This document shows positions 1 to 9,727 of a DNA stretch of 64,000 nt, in pieces (positions within the stretch are counted from its first letter, which is position 1; each line of letters opens with the position of its first letter). The notes beneath the pieces were generated by a model. The model was not told the origin of the DNA, made no database searches, and saw nothing but the letters and a program-made list of their open reading frames with translations. This stretch comes from Tetrapyrgos nigripes (taxonomy: Eukaryota; Basidiomycota; Agaricomycetes; Agaricales; Campanellaceae), in contig JAACJM010000117.1 in the NCBI GenBank assembly GCA_013368315.1, positions 186,001 to 250,000 of the forward strand, read 5' to 3'. The translations under genes were made by a program, and so were the position numbers.

Positions 1-136
1 CGCTGTATACTATGTACACCTTTCTAATCTAGCTCATTGCAGTCAGCTTTTGTATCAAAAAATAATATCAATTCCCTGTTTCTTTCTTTTCTCCTGCAAG
101 CCTGGACCGAATGTTGATCAAGAATGAGATACCATC

Positions 137-2176
137 TACTCTAGACGAAGCAAATGTGTTCCAAGCTGTAGACTGGACCTCTCTTGAACTGAAGCAGTCA
201 GACCACCTTCGTGAGTTGAATCAGACCAAGCAGATCTTTGCCTCAGCCGTCGTTTATCGGCCTTTGATCGATTGAGATAGTATTGGTACACTTTTTCCGC
301 AGATTTCTTACCCTTATCGACAACGAGCTCTGTCCAAGATATCCATGATGAGATGCCCAGGAGCCCAATGGCAACATGAAAGACGGATTTGCCATCTTCT
401 GTGCCATATGTAAGAATGCGGAAGGAAACCGAAGTAGTATCACCATCATCTGCAGGAAACATAGGAATGTATGCCATATCTTGCCACGTCTTCACATACA
501 AACTGGCGGGATAGACTCTGATCAGCGGAAACATTCCATCATGACGACCATACAAGAGTCTACGATCCACTTTGGATGGGACGATAAAGCCTGAATCCGA
601 AGGTTGCAGGGTCTGTGTCCAAAAGTCGATTTCGAGACTGTCTTGGTCGATAAAATCGATTTCGAGACGTCGGTCTGAGCGACCTGTCACCTCGCAGTGG
701 ACAGATATAGCACCACTGCTCGTACGCACCACTGTCCCATCATCTCGAGAAGGATCAATAAAGAAGGGAGGCTCCTCGAGGGGTCGGTCACCAAGTTGCA
801 GGGTATAGTAAGGCAAATTGGTGCACCAATAATGCCAAAGACGAATGGTGAAAGCCTCTCCGGTAACTTGAGTTTTATAGGTCAACTTATGTATGCGGTA
901 CGATGAGCATGGTTCAACTTGAACCGAAACTCTGTTTGAATTGGGGGAATGAAGGACAGGCGATGGTCGGTAGTCGGTGCAAAGGAAGTGTCGAGCAGAG
1001 GGAAGGAGGTCGGCGTGATACAACACCGCAGAACCGTAACGACTCGGTCTGGTGTCAAACCGCGACCTCCGGGTAACAGGAACTTCCCTGACTGTAAGCT
1101 CTTGAATATTGCTGAGCGCGGGCTGGAGTGTAGGTCTAAAGACCAACTGATCTGGATAACACCGGACGTATTGGTGCTGATTCGTCTTTTGGAGATAGAA
1201 CGACAAAAAACTATAGTCTCTCTCGGATTGACAGAGTAGGGACGCAAGAACGACATCGTCACTGCGACCGGAGTCATCAATGGTTTCGAGAGGGAGATGG
1301 ATGCGGAGACCATTGTTGCCAAACGAATACGACGATCGATCTCCCACGCAATATGAGTCGATAGCCTTCACTTCACCGGACATCCTAAATTCGTAAGGCG
1401 ACCTGGCCAACAATCCCCTGCGTTTATAGTGCTCGGATGATGCAGCAACCCAGGCAAAGATGCTCCGGTCATCAGATATTTTGATGATTTCCTGCTGTAG
1501 TCGCATGAAGGCCTTTGCACCGCCTTCCCCGTAAATGGGTGGCATGCTGACCTCAAATATCCCCATCAAGCTATAAGCTTGGTCTTCTGGCCTCGTCGTC
1601 TCCCGTAACGCCGCCCATGACATCCTCTGAGCAACACTGTATGTGTTGATATCACGACCTTCGAAGACCTCCACCGGAACGGATGTGATTGCAGAGACCA
1701 CATCGCGCAAGGTCCACCTGGTCCCAATCCGAACCCAATCTGTGTCCAAGAATACGACATTCCGGGGTGCAACCAGCTCCTGCAACGTCCATCCCCTTTT
1801 GAACCATCTACTGTCCTTGAAGGTCGACTTGGGATTTCGAGGGTGCAACTCGATGGAAACATCGCATAGGTAGACGTAGCAGACCGCGGCGTCCTCGTAG
1901 TACTGGTACATAGAGTTGATTGCCTCTGAAAGCTCAGCACTGCTTTCCTTGTTGGATGCGGCATGAGTCAATCCAGATCCACTCGAAGTCGTACCTGCGA
2001 GCACGTGCGCAGGCATTCTGGATTTTGGCGTAACCAGCCTTCTGCTTCGCGACTTTGAGATTCTGGATATCCTGGAAGGTGACCTCCTTCTCCCAGGTAT
2101 GAGATAGAATTGCATAACGCGGGATATCGGCATAGAACTCCTGAAGCTTGAGAGTTTGCGTATTCAAGAGACGCAT
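137..2176 (-). pseudogene. HET-domain protein, paralogue A (one frameshift)
   Basis: This is a heterokaryon-incompatibility (HET) domain protein, a family that triggers cell death after non-self fusion in fungi. The start at 2176 matches that of the intact paralogue at 9728-11749. The N-terminal piece carries AILSHTW and WIWIDSC. The frame then breaks near 1954-1955, where the coding strand has one extra base between the codons for Ile and Asn of the CCINK motif. Downstream the other frame is open to the end, with GWTLQEL, MSWAALRETTRPEDQAYSLMG and the long C-terminal region. A 3-base in-frame deletion in the EKEEV stretch also separates it from the paralogue. Either a young pseudogene or an assembly indel. 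The sequence similarity with paralogue B continues past the stop codon to the edge of the window. Confidence 0.85.
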
Positions 2177-2399
2177 TGAGAGAGTATGATAGTCGAAACT
2201 GCAAGGATAAAAAGTAAGGTCATGCTTGTAGTGCAATAGAGGAAGACAATAGGGCTCACATTCGGGAAGGAGCAAGTTGTACGTAGGCAGCTCGAGCTTT
2301 AAAGATCTTGATTCCTGGTGAATTTCGCAGATCTCCTTCATCGATGTATGCACTCGTCATTCACAAACATGTGCTAAGAGTACTGCTGAACGGTTTATT

Positions 2400-3322
2400 T
2401 AGCCTGCAATCGATGTGAACGTAGAAGGTGGTGCGTATCAAGGCACTACCACTTTCAAGAAGGGCAAGACAACCGCGAGGATTGATATTAACGTTCAATG
2501 TCATCGTCCTCCTGCTGTGCTGCAGGGCCCCACGAAAAGTTTGCGCCTCCTTCGCGATGGTCTCCGTCAAAGACATCGATGTAGGGGTACCGTATCAAGA
2601 GCTAGTTCGTTCGCACAATAGCGTCCTGCAACACGGGACGAGAAGGTTAGCGACTGTGCTTTTATCCTATGCTATCTTGTCGTTGAAGGAGGCATGGGTG
2701 GGGATAAAGCAAAATAGAACAGGGCACAAGGAGACACGCAGAGAAGGCAAGGAGAAGGGTGTAAAGGGATATCAAGGATGAAAACAAGAAGGATGTAAAG
2801 GAGGACGCTCACCAACTACAACAAAAACGAATTCTTGTAAATCAATCCAGGAGAAATGCAGACCCAGGGAAGCCGTGAACGAAGTTGGTTGTGCGGTCTA
2901 TTAGGTCGACGCAGAGGGTTGAATCGTCTGTCAGTGGGTTGCGAGAGCCAGCAGCGTAGGGTTCTTCTCCGATGCTGGCAAGAAACGCGTCAGTGTCATC
3001 CTCGTTCCTCTGGGCAAGTAAACTCAGAAGAAAACAAAAGAAGGCAGAAAACACGACACGAAAACGACCAAGAACCAAACCAGAACGAAAGATCAGAAGA
3101 AGCAGAAAAAGACACGCACAAATTGAAATCAGGATATGTCGCTCCAATCTCCTTCAGTAGTTGTGCCACTTTCACGTCATATTCCGCCACTAAATCCACC
3201 GACTGGATAACCTCCGAGCCTTGGAGAATAACATGTCCAGCTTTACGCGAGAGAGATAGTCAAAGTGAGGATGGCTTGGAGGTCGTTGGCGTTTAGTTTC
3301 TTGATGGGTGCGGATCCGACAT
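2400..3322 (-). pseudogene. Inositol monophosphatase relic
   Basis: Reading from an ATG at 3322, the fragments follow the inositol monophosphatase (IMPase) order: ARKAGHVILQGSEV, then VDLVAEYDVKVAQLLKEIG, then a splice junction (intron 2975-3119, GTGCGT...TTGCCAG) that rebuilds the family motif FIGEE, then PLTDDST, and a decayed metal-binding motif DLIDRTTNFVHGFP where functional enzymes have DPIDGTTNFVHGFP. Frameshifts occur near the N-terminus (before PIKKLNANDL and before RKAG) and after FVHGFP, where ISPGLIYK appears in another frame. Only weak IMPase-like fragments (for example AKEAQTF) can be seen down to about 2400. The lost Pro and Gly of the catalytic motif and the several frame breaks mean this copy is dead, not merely mis-sequenced. 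The left edge is uncertain. Confidence 0.75.
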
Positions 3323-3551
3323 GGTTTTGGGTCGCGGTTATAGAGGGTGGTGGTTGGAGAGGAATGACCAAACGGGACTGGGGCTCATCGACACGTTCGA
3401 TGACAGATGACGAGATTGGCCCGAGCGCTTGTACTTCGGAAACAACAGCATTACTTTACACGTCCATTACAACCACTGTCATTGCTCAAGTGCTCAAGCG
3501 AGAAGGAGTGTGACAATCCGTGACCGTGACAATATGGTCAGAACCTTCTAT

Positions 3552-4504
3552 TAGGGCTCGCCACCGTTACCGTACACGGTTACGACCGTGTTTTTTACGG
3601 TCCTACACGGTCACGGTAGGACCGTAACCGCGCCGTATGTACCCTTCCTGAACCCCGAGACGGTACGGATACGGGTCGTAACCGTGCGTATCACGGATAC
3701 GGGTCGTAACCGTGCGTATCACGGATACGGGTCGTAACCGTGCGTATCACGGATACGGGTCGTAACCGTGCGTATCACGGATACGGGTCGTAACCGTGCG
3801 TATCACGGATACGGGTCGTAACCGTGCGTATCACGGATACGGGTCGTAACCGTGCGTATCACGGATACGGGTCGTAACCGTGCGTATCACGGATACGGGT
3901 CGTAACCGTGCGTATCACGGATACGGGTCGTAACCGTGCGTATCACGGATACGGGTCGTAACCGTGCGTATCACGGATACGGGTCGTAACCGTGCGTATC
4001 ACGGTTACGGGACGGTCCTGCAGAATTCTTACAGGAAAGGGATGCAATCTTGAGCTGTAGAAGACTTTTTGACTGTTTTGTGCACTAATATAGTTGGTAA
4101 GACCAGATTAAGCAGAGAATGTATGGAATATACCGTACTTGTCCTTAATAATATCCTGACGTCCCGATATATCATTTGAATCCATTAGGTATTCAAAGTG
4201 AATGGGATTTCGGGCCAATTCCCCGTAGAGACGATGAGAAGCTAAAAACCACTCGGAAAAAGCTGAGTTAGGGGCGACTGATAACTCGGCGATATCGATA
4301 AGCCATAAAAGGCTTATCTAATCACGTGTTATCTGGTACCGTCTCACGGCCGTGTACGGTTAATACGACACGGTCATATACCGTGTTGAACCGTACCGTC
4401 ACCGTGCCGTATTGTGGTCTCCAAGGTCTTAAGACGGTACGGGTGACGGGTCCGTATCACGGTACCCGTAAACCGTGGCTGTACGGGAACGGTGGCGAGC
4501 CCTA
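3552..4504. mobile_element. Non-autonomous hAT-like DNA transposon
   Basis: The ends are inverted copies of a 17-bp terminal repeat, TAGGGCTCGCCACCGTT, which extends to about 25 bp with one mismatch. The element is flanked by a perfect 8-bp target-site duplication, CCTTCTAT, at 3544-3551 and 4505-4512. An 8-bp duplication and a TIR beginning TAGGG are hAT-superfamily hallmarks. The element is 953 bp long and has no transposase reading frame. Its subterminal DNA is packed with variants of CCGTACGGT/ACGGTTACGG, and its interior holds the 28-bp tandem array. The intact duplication indicates a fairly recent insertion, about 230 bp upstream of the dead IMPase start. Confidence 0.88.
3665..4000. 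repeat. 12 x 28-bp perfect minisatellite
   Basis: A 28-bp unit (begins ACGGATACGGG, ends CGTGCGTATC) is repeated exactly 12 times over 336 bp, with no differences that I can see between copies. The array lies inside the hAT-like element, and its motif resembles the element's own subterminal CGGTACGG-type repeats, so it probably arose by expansion of a transposase-binding-like subterminal repeat. The copies abut directly with no spacers. Confidence 0.95.
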
Positions 4505-4512
4505 CCTTCTAT

Positions 4513-7114
4513 GCGTGCCACGCGTTCACGCCTCGGACTCTTGCAAGTCTCTTGGAATCTGGACACTACTGCCTATGAACTCGTGTGGACGGCCCAATTA
4601 GTCCTTACTCAGCCTCAATTTTCTTTTGCCTGAAGCTTTCCACCAGACCCTTGTTCTGGCCCGGCTGGGAGAGACTGAGGCATCCTATCTCCCATATGCT
4701 GCTGATGGAAACCCACTCGTGAAGGCTAATTCAAGTTTGCCCTTTTCTGGACAATTCTGCTTCATGTTCTCTGTCTTATTTCGATCTCAGCCTCCGCTCC
4801 ACTCTCGTACCACACGGGGACGCAGTGTGCATACTGATGATCATTCTTGTCAGTCAGGGCTTTACGCGACCAACTCAGGCTGTCAATTTTAATTTCGAGT
4901 GTGCAGCTGGGATCTCTTCAATTCGGGAAACTGTAGCAATAAAGCACTGGGTGCAATTTACCTCGGGAATCCATGAAGCTCTCCTACTAGACAAAGGTAC
5001 CTCAGCAAAGTCGCAAAACCGCGTATTTACTACCACTGCCATATGATGGAATCTTTTCGTCAGAGGCAAATGATCCCGAATGTGGACCTACAGGGTACAT
5101 TTCATAACGGAGAACTGCTTGAAATCCAGATTCATCAATCATGATATGACAGACTGCTGTCTCTGTCTGGCCAGCCCCTTCAAGCTTCCTTTCGTAGACC
5201 ATTAGACGCCAATGGTCTTCGAATCAACATACCGACAAACCCTTTTGTCGAGTCACTGATATGAAAACTTCTCACTTGTTACCGATTTTGACCTCCAGGT
5301 AATACACTAGGCTGACAGCTTCTTCTCCGAGTCAGTTTATATCGTACGACTAGCAACCTTGTAACTGCGCGTAACTGAGGAGACATTCAAAAAGCCAGTT
5401 TACACTCGGTCCTCGGGAATCTCCTTGTCACTGGCATCCTTGTCCTATTTCCGTCCTTGCCTTTGCGCTCACCACTACAGCAATACAGAACACGAAACCT
5501 TGGCCTTTACCCGTCCTTCGATTCCGAACATCTATTTTCTCGTCGTCGGAAGGAATCGTGGAAATTTACTTGCTCCCATCCGCTTCGATATTGACCTGTA
5601 GAGCAACCGAGCTGTAATGTAGGGTTCCACAAAACATATACAAATGGCCCTAGTGGGTTTTACTGCATCCTTTAGTTAACTCCCTTCCTGCTCTCGACTT
5701 GTTGCTCTCACCTGAACCCCAGAACTTCCTCATTATCACAGTCATGCTCAGCCCTTCTTCCAGTGGTGTCCCCACTTCGGTGTATACGATGGATCGTGTA
5801 ACAGTTACATACTACTATGATACTCTGTTAACGTCGAATGGACCATTCCTGTTACCCTAGAATTGGCTCAGCCCAGCGTCAAAGTACTCGAGATCGACGT
5901 TCTCAGAGAAGGAGGCCACCTTGAACGTGAGGTAAATTACAGCGATATCGATGTTATTCTCATCAAGAATTGAGGCGGTTGCAGCGGCATGAGTCTAACG
6001 CCTACTTAGAAAGACAATCTGATTATCTGAATCTACAAGACACGAATTGATATCTGAACGAGAAGATCATTCTTCTTTTGCAGTTAAGTTAATTGTACAG
6101 TGGTAATTTAGTCTTGCAAACTCCGTGATCCCGTTTCTGGATCCTTCAAGGATGTGGCCTGATGTGGCTCGATGTCTTCCGGCACGGCCTGTCACTGCTC
6201 AGTGCCACTGCAAGACGATCGAAAGAGGACCTAGGAATCCCTCGCGGCGCTCTACAAATATGTGTGGTACCAGATTGATAGGAATCGAAGTCAGGACCAC
6301 TCCGACGCTCACGAAACTCCAAGTCTGATCAGAATATGAGGTGATTAAACCTTTTGGACTCTTTTGTCTATTTTCGTTTTTGTGAGAGTTTCACTGGGGT
6401 GGTAATGTCACAAATTGCAAGGCTACCAGCTTGAGGTACTGGAGTGCTGATTCATCTTCAATTTCGAAGCTATGTAACGACCCTTGACTCGTAACTGGAT
6501 TATTCAAATGGTTCTTCATAAACTTACTTCGTCATATTCTGTCAACTAATAGACGATCAGTTGACTTCCGAATCGATGCTTCATCTCCGAAATCTCCTTG
6601 TTCTGTTTCCGTCCCTTTCTCACTAGGCTAGGCACTCACTGATGTTCGAGTCAGTGCTGCCAGTGCGAGACACGATGTATGAGAAGATCCACTGGCGCTC
6701 AATTCCTCGGAAGTGCCGGTCTTCCTATCCCATCTAATGTATATGGTTAGTGTGTAACTCCGTCAACTTTCTTTGTGGCTTGATCTTCATGGAGTTCCTA
6801 ATTTCATAGCAATTTCATTCTTCTGATGGAGCGATCTGACACGGGTCCTTCGAGGTCCTTCGGTATGTTCTCGACATGTCTGTGATGACGATGAGCGCCC
6901 TGAGGAAGGCGGCTAGAAGCTGATCCCAAGCATGCTGTGCCTCTGGTGGCAGGTGTGTGTCCAGCACTATAACAATCTAGATGCAGCTCCATACGGTCTT
7001 CCCACTTTGGTATCCTCGTCTACAACAATAGTGTTCAATCTCCCGTGTAGTTGGACAACGAAGTGCTGGTGCTGTTAACGGTGAAAGAAATGACTAAAGT
7101 ATATAGATCTTAAC
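4513..7114. other. Gene-poor 2.6-kb stretch with faint relics
   Basis: No complete gene is supportable here. Around 5195-5260 (+) a short open stretch reads RPLDANGLRINIPTNPF, which resembles the NNGLRI segment of the HET proteins in this window and may be a HET relic. An open stretch of about 40 codons ending at a TGA at 5971-5973 (+), containing VKVLEIDVLREGG, looks coding but matches nothing I recognise and is preceded by a stop. The rest shows only short chance reading frames. The stretch fits degenerate accessory DNA between the transposon and the PP2C gene. Confidence 0.4.
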
Positions 7115-8521
7115 CTAGAAATGTACAACAACTACAGTAATGTCATCCCATGGCTCGCTGGAGGGTGCGATCGCCTCAATCATCTTTTCAGAGTCCGTCC
7201 CAAAACAAACGTTTTTGATCACTCTTTCAGCCAAGTTGTCACCGGCCTTGGGTGCGATGAATCTGTGCCCCAATTTGTCTGACCAGACTTTCTGCAATTT
7301 CTCCGGTAATGCATGATCAGCGGCAGCGGCAGTTACAACAAGATCTAGCTTATCCTTCTCATCTAAATTCCTCAACTCGTACCCCAGTCCATCGGAATAA
7401 AGCACTAGCACATCATCATTGTCAATGACATGGTGCTGAATAGACGGGGTAGAGGAGATGTAAGGTCGATTTACATGTCCAGCTTGAGCCAGCTCTGTCA
7501 TCCAGTCGTCCCCAAATGGGGCCGGATAGGCGCACAAAAGGATTTTCGCTGCCAAGTTCAGTGGAGCTTTGAGTTGGTGATTGCCAAGAGCTGGGACAGG
7601 TGTTAGGATCAAACAATACGCGAGCTACACCAACACACCTCTAGTAACAGCCAAGGAACCAAATACCCTGCCGTACTTGATCACCGGAGGCTCGTCGGGG
7701 TGTTCAGCGTTTAGTCGTTGTACTTCCTTTTCATCCTTGCCATTGTGAAAATCGTTGAGGCGTTTGGATCGCAGGACCGCTCCATCTGTCTTCATCTTCC
7801 CGACAACTTTGGTTTCAAGAGTGAGTCCAATTCAATGCGTGAGGATGCAGGGGAATGATGACAAGAGGTATACGAACACACCAGCTTCCGAATCTCCTAG
7901 AGAAGCAACCCATACATTCTCTTTTGCTTTATCAATGAACACAACTAGAGCAGTTGATCCCACAACGGCGTATCGAGCTCTCTGAAATTTGGGATTGACC
8001 CTTGAATACCCAATAACTTCGAATACCTCTCCAGGATCCAACCATAGGGGATCATCCCAGTCTGTCTGATCCTTTTTAGGCCAAATATCATAGAAACCTT
8101 GAAGTAATGAACGATCAAAATCCTCAATACCTGCGCTTAACGAGTTTCTGACTGCGTGATCAAGGTTACGGTCCTCATCGACCAAAGTCTTCTGAATGCG
8201 CTCGCATAGAAGAGCAGGGAGAGTCTTAGATGCGTATTCTGAGAGTTCATCGCTATGATGGCCTGTATTTAACACAGATGTGAGTGAAAATGCATTTTTT
8301 AGGAAGTCAGCACACTCACCGTCGAAGATTGCCACTATGGTACCCAACGATGACTCATAAAACACGGATCTGTCTTCGTTGCGAGGTTTCTTGCCCTGGA
8401 ATGTGGATTGGAAGATTCGAGTATTGTTGTCTGATAGAGTATGAAAAGATTTATGACCAATCATTTCAAAGACTGTATCCAACTCTTCTCTGGATGCTCG
8501 GGATGGGGGTGCGAAAGGCAT
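7115..8521 (-). CDS. PP2C-type (PPM) Ser/Thr protein phosphatase
   Basis: Four exons, 8521-8320, 8262-7882, 7806-7639 and 7590-7115, join in frame to about 408 aa. The PPM motifs occur in order: NEDRSV and FDGHH (the DGH metal ligands are restored across the first intron), GDSEAVVG, FGSLAVTRALGNHQLK across the third intron, DDVLVLYSDGL, and the C-terminal WDDITVVVV. These are the acidic residues that bind the two Mn/Mg ions in the metal-dependent phosphatases. The spacing and the long insert before GDSEA recall fungal homologues of pyruvate dehydrogenase phosphatase, but I see no clear mitochondrial presequence. I chose the ATG at 8521 (MPFAPPS); an in-frame ATG at 8635 would add 38 residues that look non-coding. 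Substrate unknown. Confidence 0.85.
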
Positions 8522-8583
8522 AGTACCAGTGTAGATAAAGTTGAAGTTCAACTTCAACCACGTGAGCCCTTCGAAGTTCGCCG

Positions 8584-8610
8584 CCTCAGGCCTGCCTCCG
8601 AGGCCTGAGG
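8584..8610. repeat. Perfect 10-bp hairpin upstream of the PP2C gene
   Basis: CCTCAGGCCT and its exact reverse complement are separated by 7 nt, about 63 bp upstream of the chosen PP2C start codon. It could fold in the 5' leader, or be a factor-binding palindrome, or be chance. Confidence 0.6.
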
Positions 8611-8881
8611 AGGCGTCAAGATCAACAGAGATCATCTAGATCTCTAATCTGGATTTCTATGTAACATTCTGCCGCGTACTTGCAAGTATAGACTGTATAG
8701 TTCCCAAATAGTCCTACTTCAAACTTTTGAGTCAGTCGCCTTGTTCTCATTTTTTCGTCTTTCAGATTGTCAGCCTCATGTTCCACAGCTTGCTTTCAGT
8801 TCCTTGATATGGTAAGTAATTTCCTTCCCAATGAGTCAAGCTATCCCACTCGGCGAACGGCGGAGCGACGTCTACCAGCAG

Positions 8882-8888
8882 TATATAA
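8882..8888 (+). promoter_or_regulatory. TATA box of the 65-aa candidate gene
   Basis: TATATAA lies 106 bp before the candidate ATG at 8988. It is followed by a CT-rich tract and a CACAATG start context, the usual build of well-expressed basidiomycete promoters. Confidence 0.55.
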
Positions 8889-8987
8889 CGGTCTGCTGTT
8901 TGGGAGTCCCTTCTCCAACTCAGCTTTCTTCACTCGACAAGCAAACAACCTTTCTCTCTGCTCGCCTCTCCATTTTCCAAGCTCACA

Positions 8988-9323
8988 ATGTTCTACCAAA
9001 CAGGAGTGCTTGTAAACGTGAGCCCTTATAAAGCTGCCTCTTTCGCGCCAGTATTCTGACAAACTTCTTTACCCTGATCAGTCTTGCCGTAGCGTAAAAG
9101 TGGATGGAAGGGAGACACCCGTCAAAGAGGACTGCCTTCAAAGCAGCTGCATCCTTTCGACCAAAGTGAGTGATCCTTTTGGCATGATCATCATTGTACT
9201 GACTGTACATGTACTAACGGTGAATTCGTAATCGACTAGTATGTAGCCCGCGCCCCCAAGAAGGACACGACTACGGGTGGAGGCACAAACAACAATGACG
9301 AGACCCCTTCGAAGAGCAAGTAA
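8988..9323 (+). CDS. Candidate small protein (65 aa), function unknown
   Basis: Three exons, 8988-9017, 9082-9165 and 9240-9323, each a multiple of three, give a 65-residue product. Intron 1 (64 nt) has GTGAGC, a CTGAC branch site and CAG. Intron 2 (74 nt) has GTGAGT, an ACTAAC branch site and TAG. The protein starts MFYQTGVLVN, has three cysteines in the middle exon (SCRSV, EDCLQSSC) and ends in a hydrophilic Thr/Gly/Asn/Lys-rich tail finishing PSKSK. No signal peptide or CaaX end is seen, so a mating pheromone is unlikely. I recognise no family. The support is the coherent promoter, the splice signals and the frame, not homology. Confidence 0.5.
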
Positions 9324-9727
9324 TCACCTTGCTCAGTTCTGCCGATGATACTACGTTGTGATATTTCTAGGGTAAGTACTGCTGTCCTTACTACGTGGAC
9401 GGTCTTTGCTCAGCAGTGTTGTGTTTTTGTTTGGTTTTTCCAGATATTCAACTATCCATCTTAATGCTCAACCATTGTTACTAGTAAATCAACACGGGCC
9501 CATCATTTCCTTTCTTGATCTGAACATTTTATCTTGATTTTATCTCTCTGTACATGTACTCATCTCGACTATCACTGTAACATCACTGTGTACCACTGAT
9601 GTAATATCATTGTCTATGTATACTACGTACACCTTTCTACTCTAACACGTCACAGTGAACTGTCGTGGAAAGTAGTATCAACTCCCTGTTTCCTTCTTTT
9701 CTCCTGCAAGCCGGGAACGAAGGTTGG
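9324..9727. other. Intergenic, shared 3' flank of the HET duplication
   Basis: No gene seen. From about 9600 the sequence is similar to the first ~135 bases of the window (the same order of blocks: a TATACTA.GTACACCTTTCTA tract, CCCTGTTTC, TTTTCTCCTGCAAGCC). The duplication that made HET copies A and B therefore includes their 3' flanks. Confidence 0.6.

Noticed and set aside
3665..4000. CRISPR-like array
   Set aside because: The 28-bp units abut without spacers, the context is eukaryotic, and the array sits inside a transposon.
8988..9323. Lipopeptide mating pheromone precursor
   Set aside because: The product ends in PSKSK rather than a CaaX motif, and no receptor gene is nearby.
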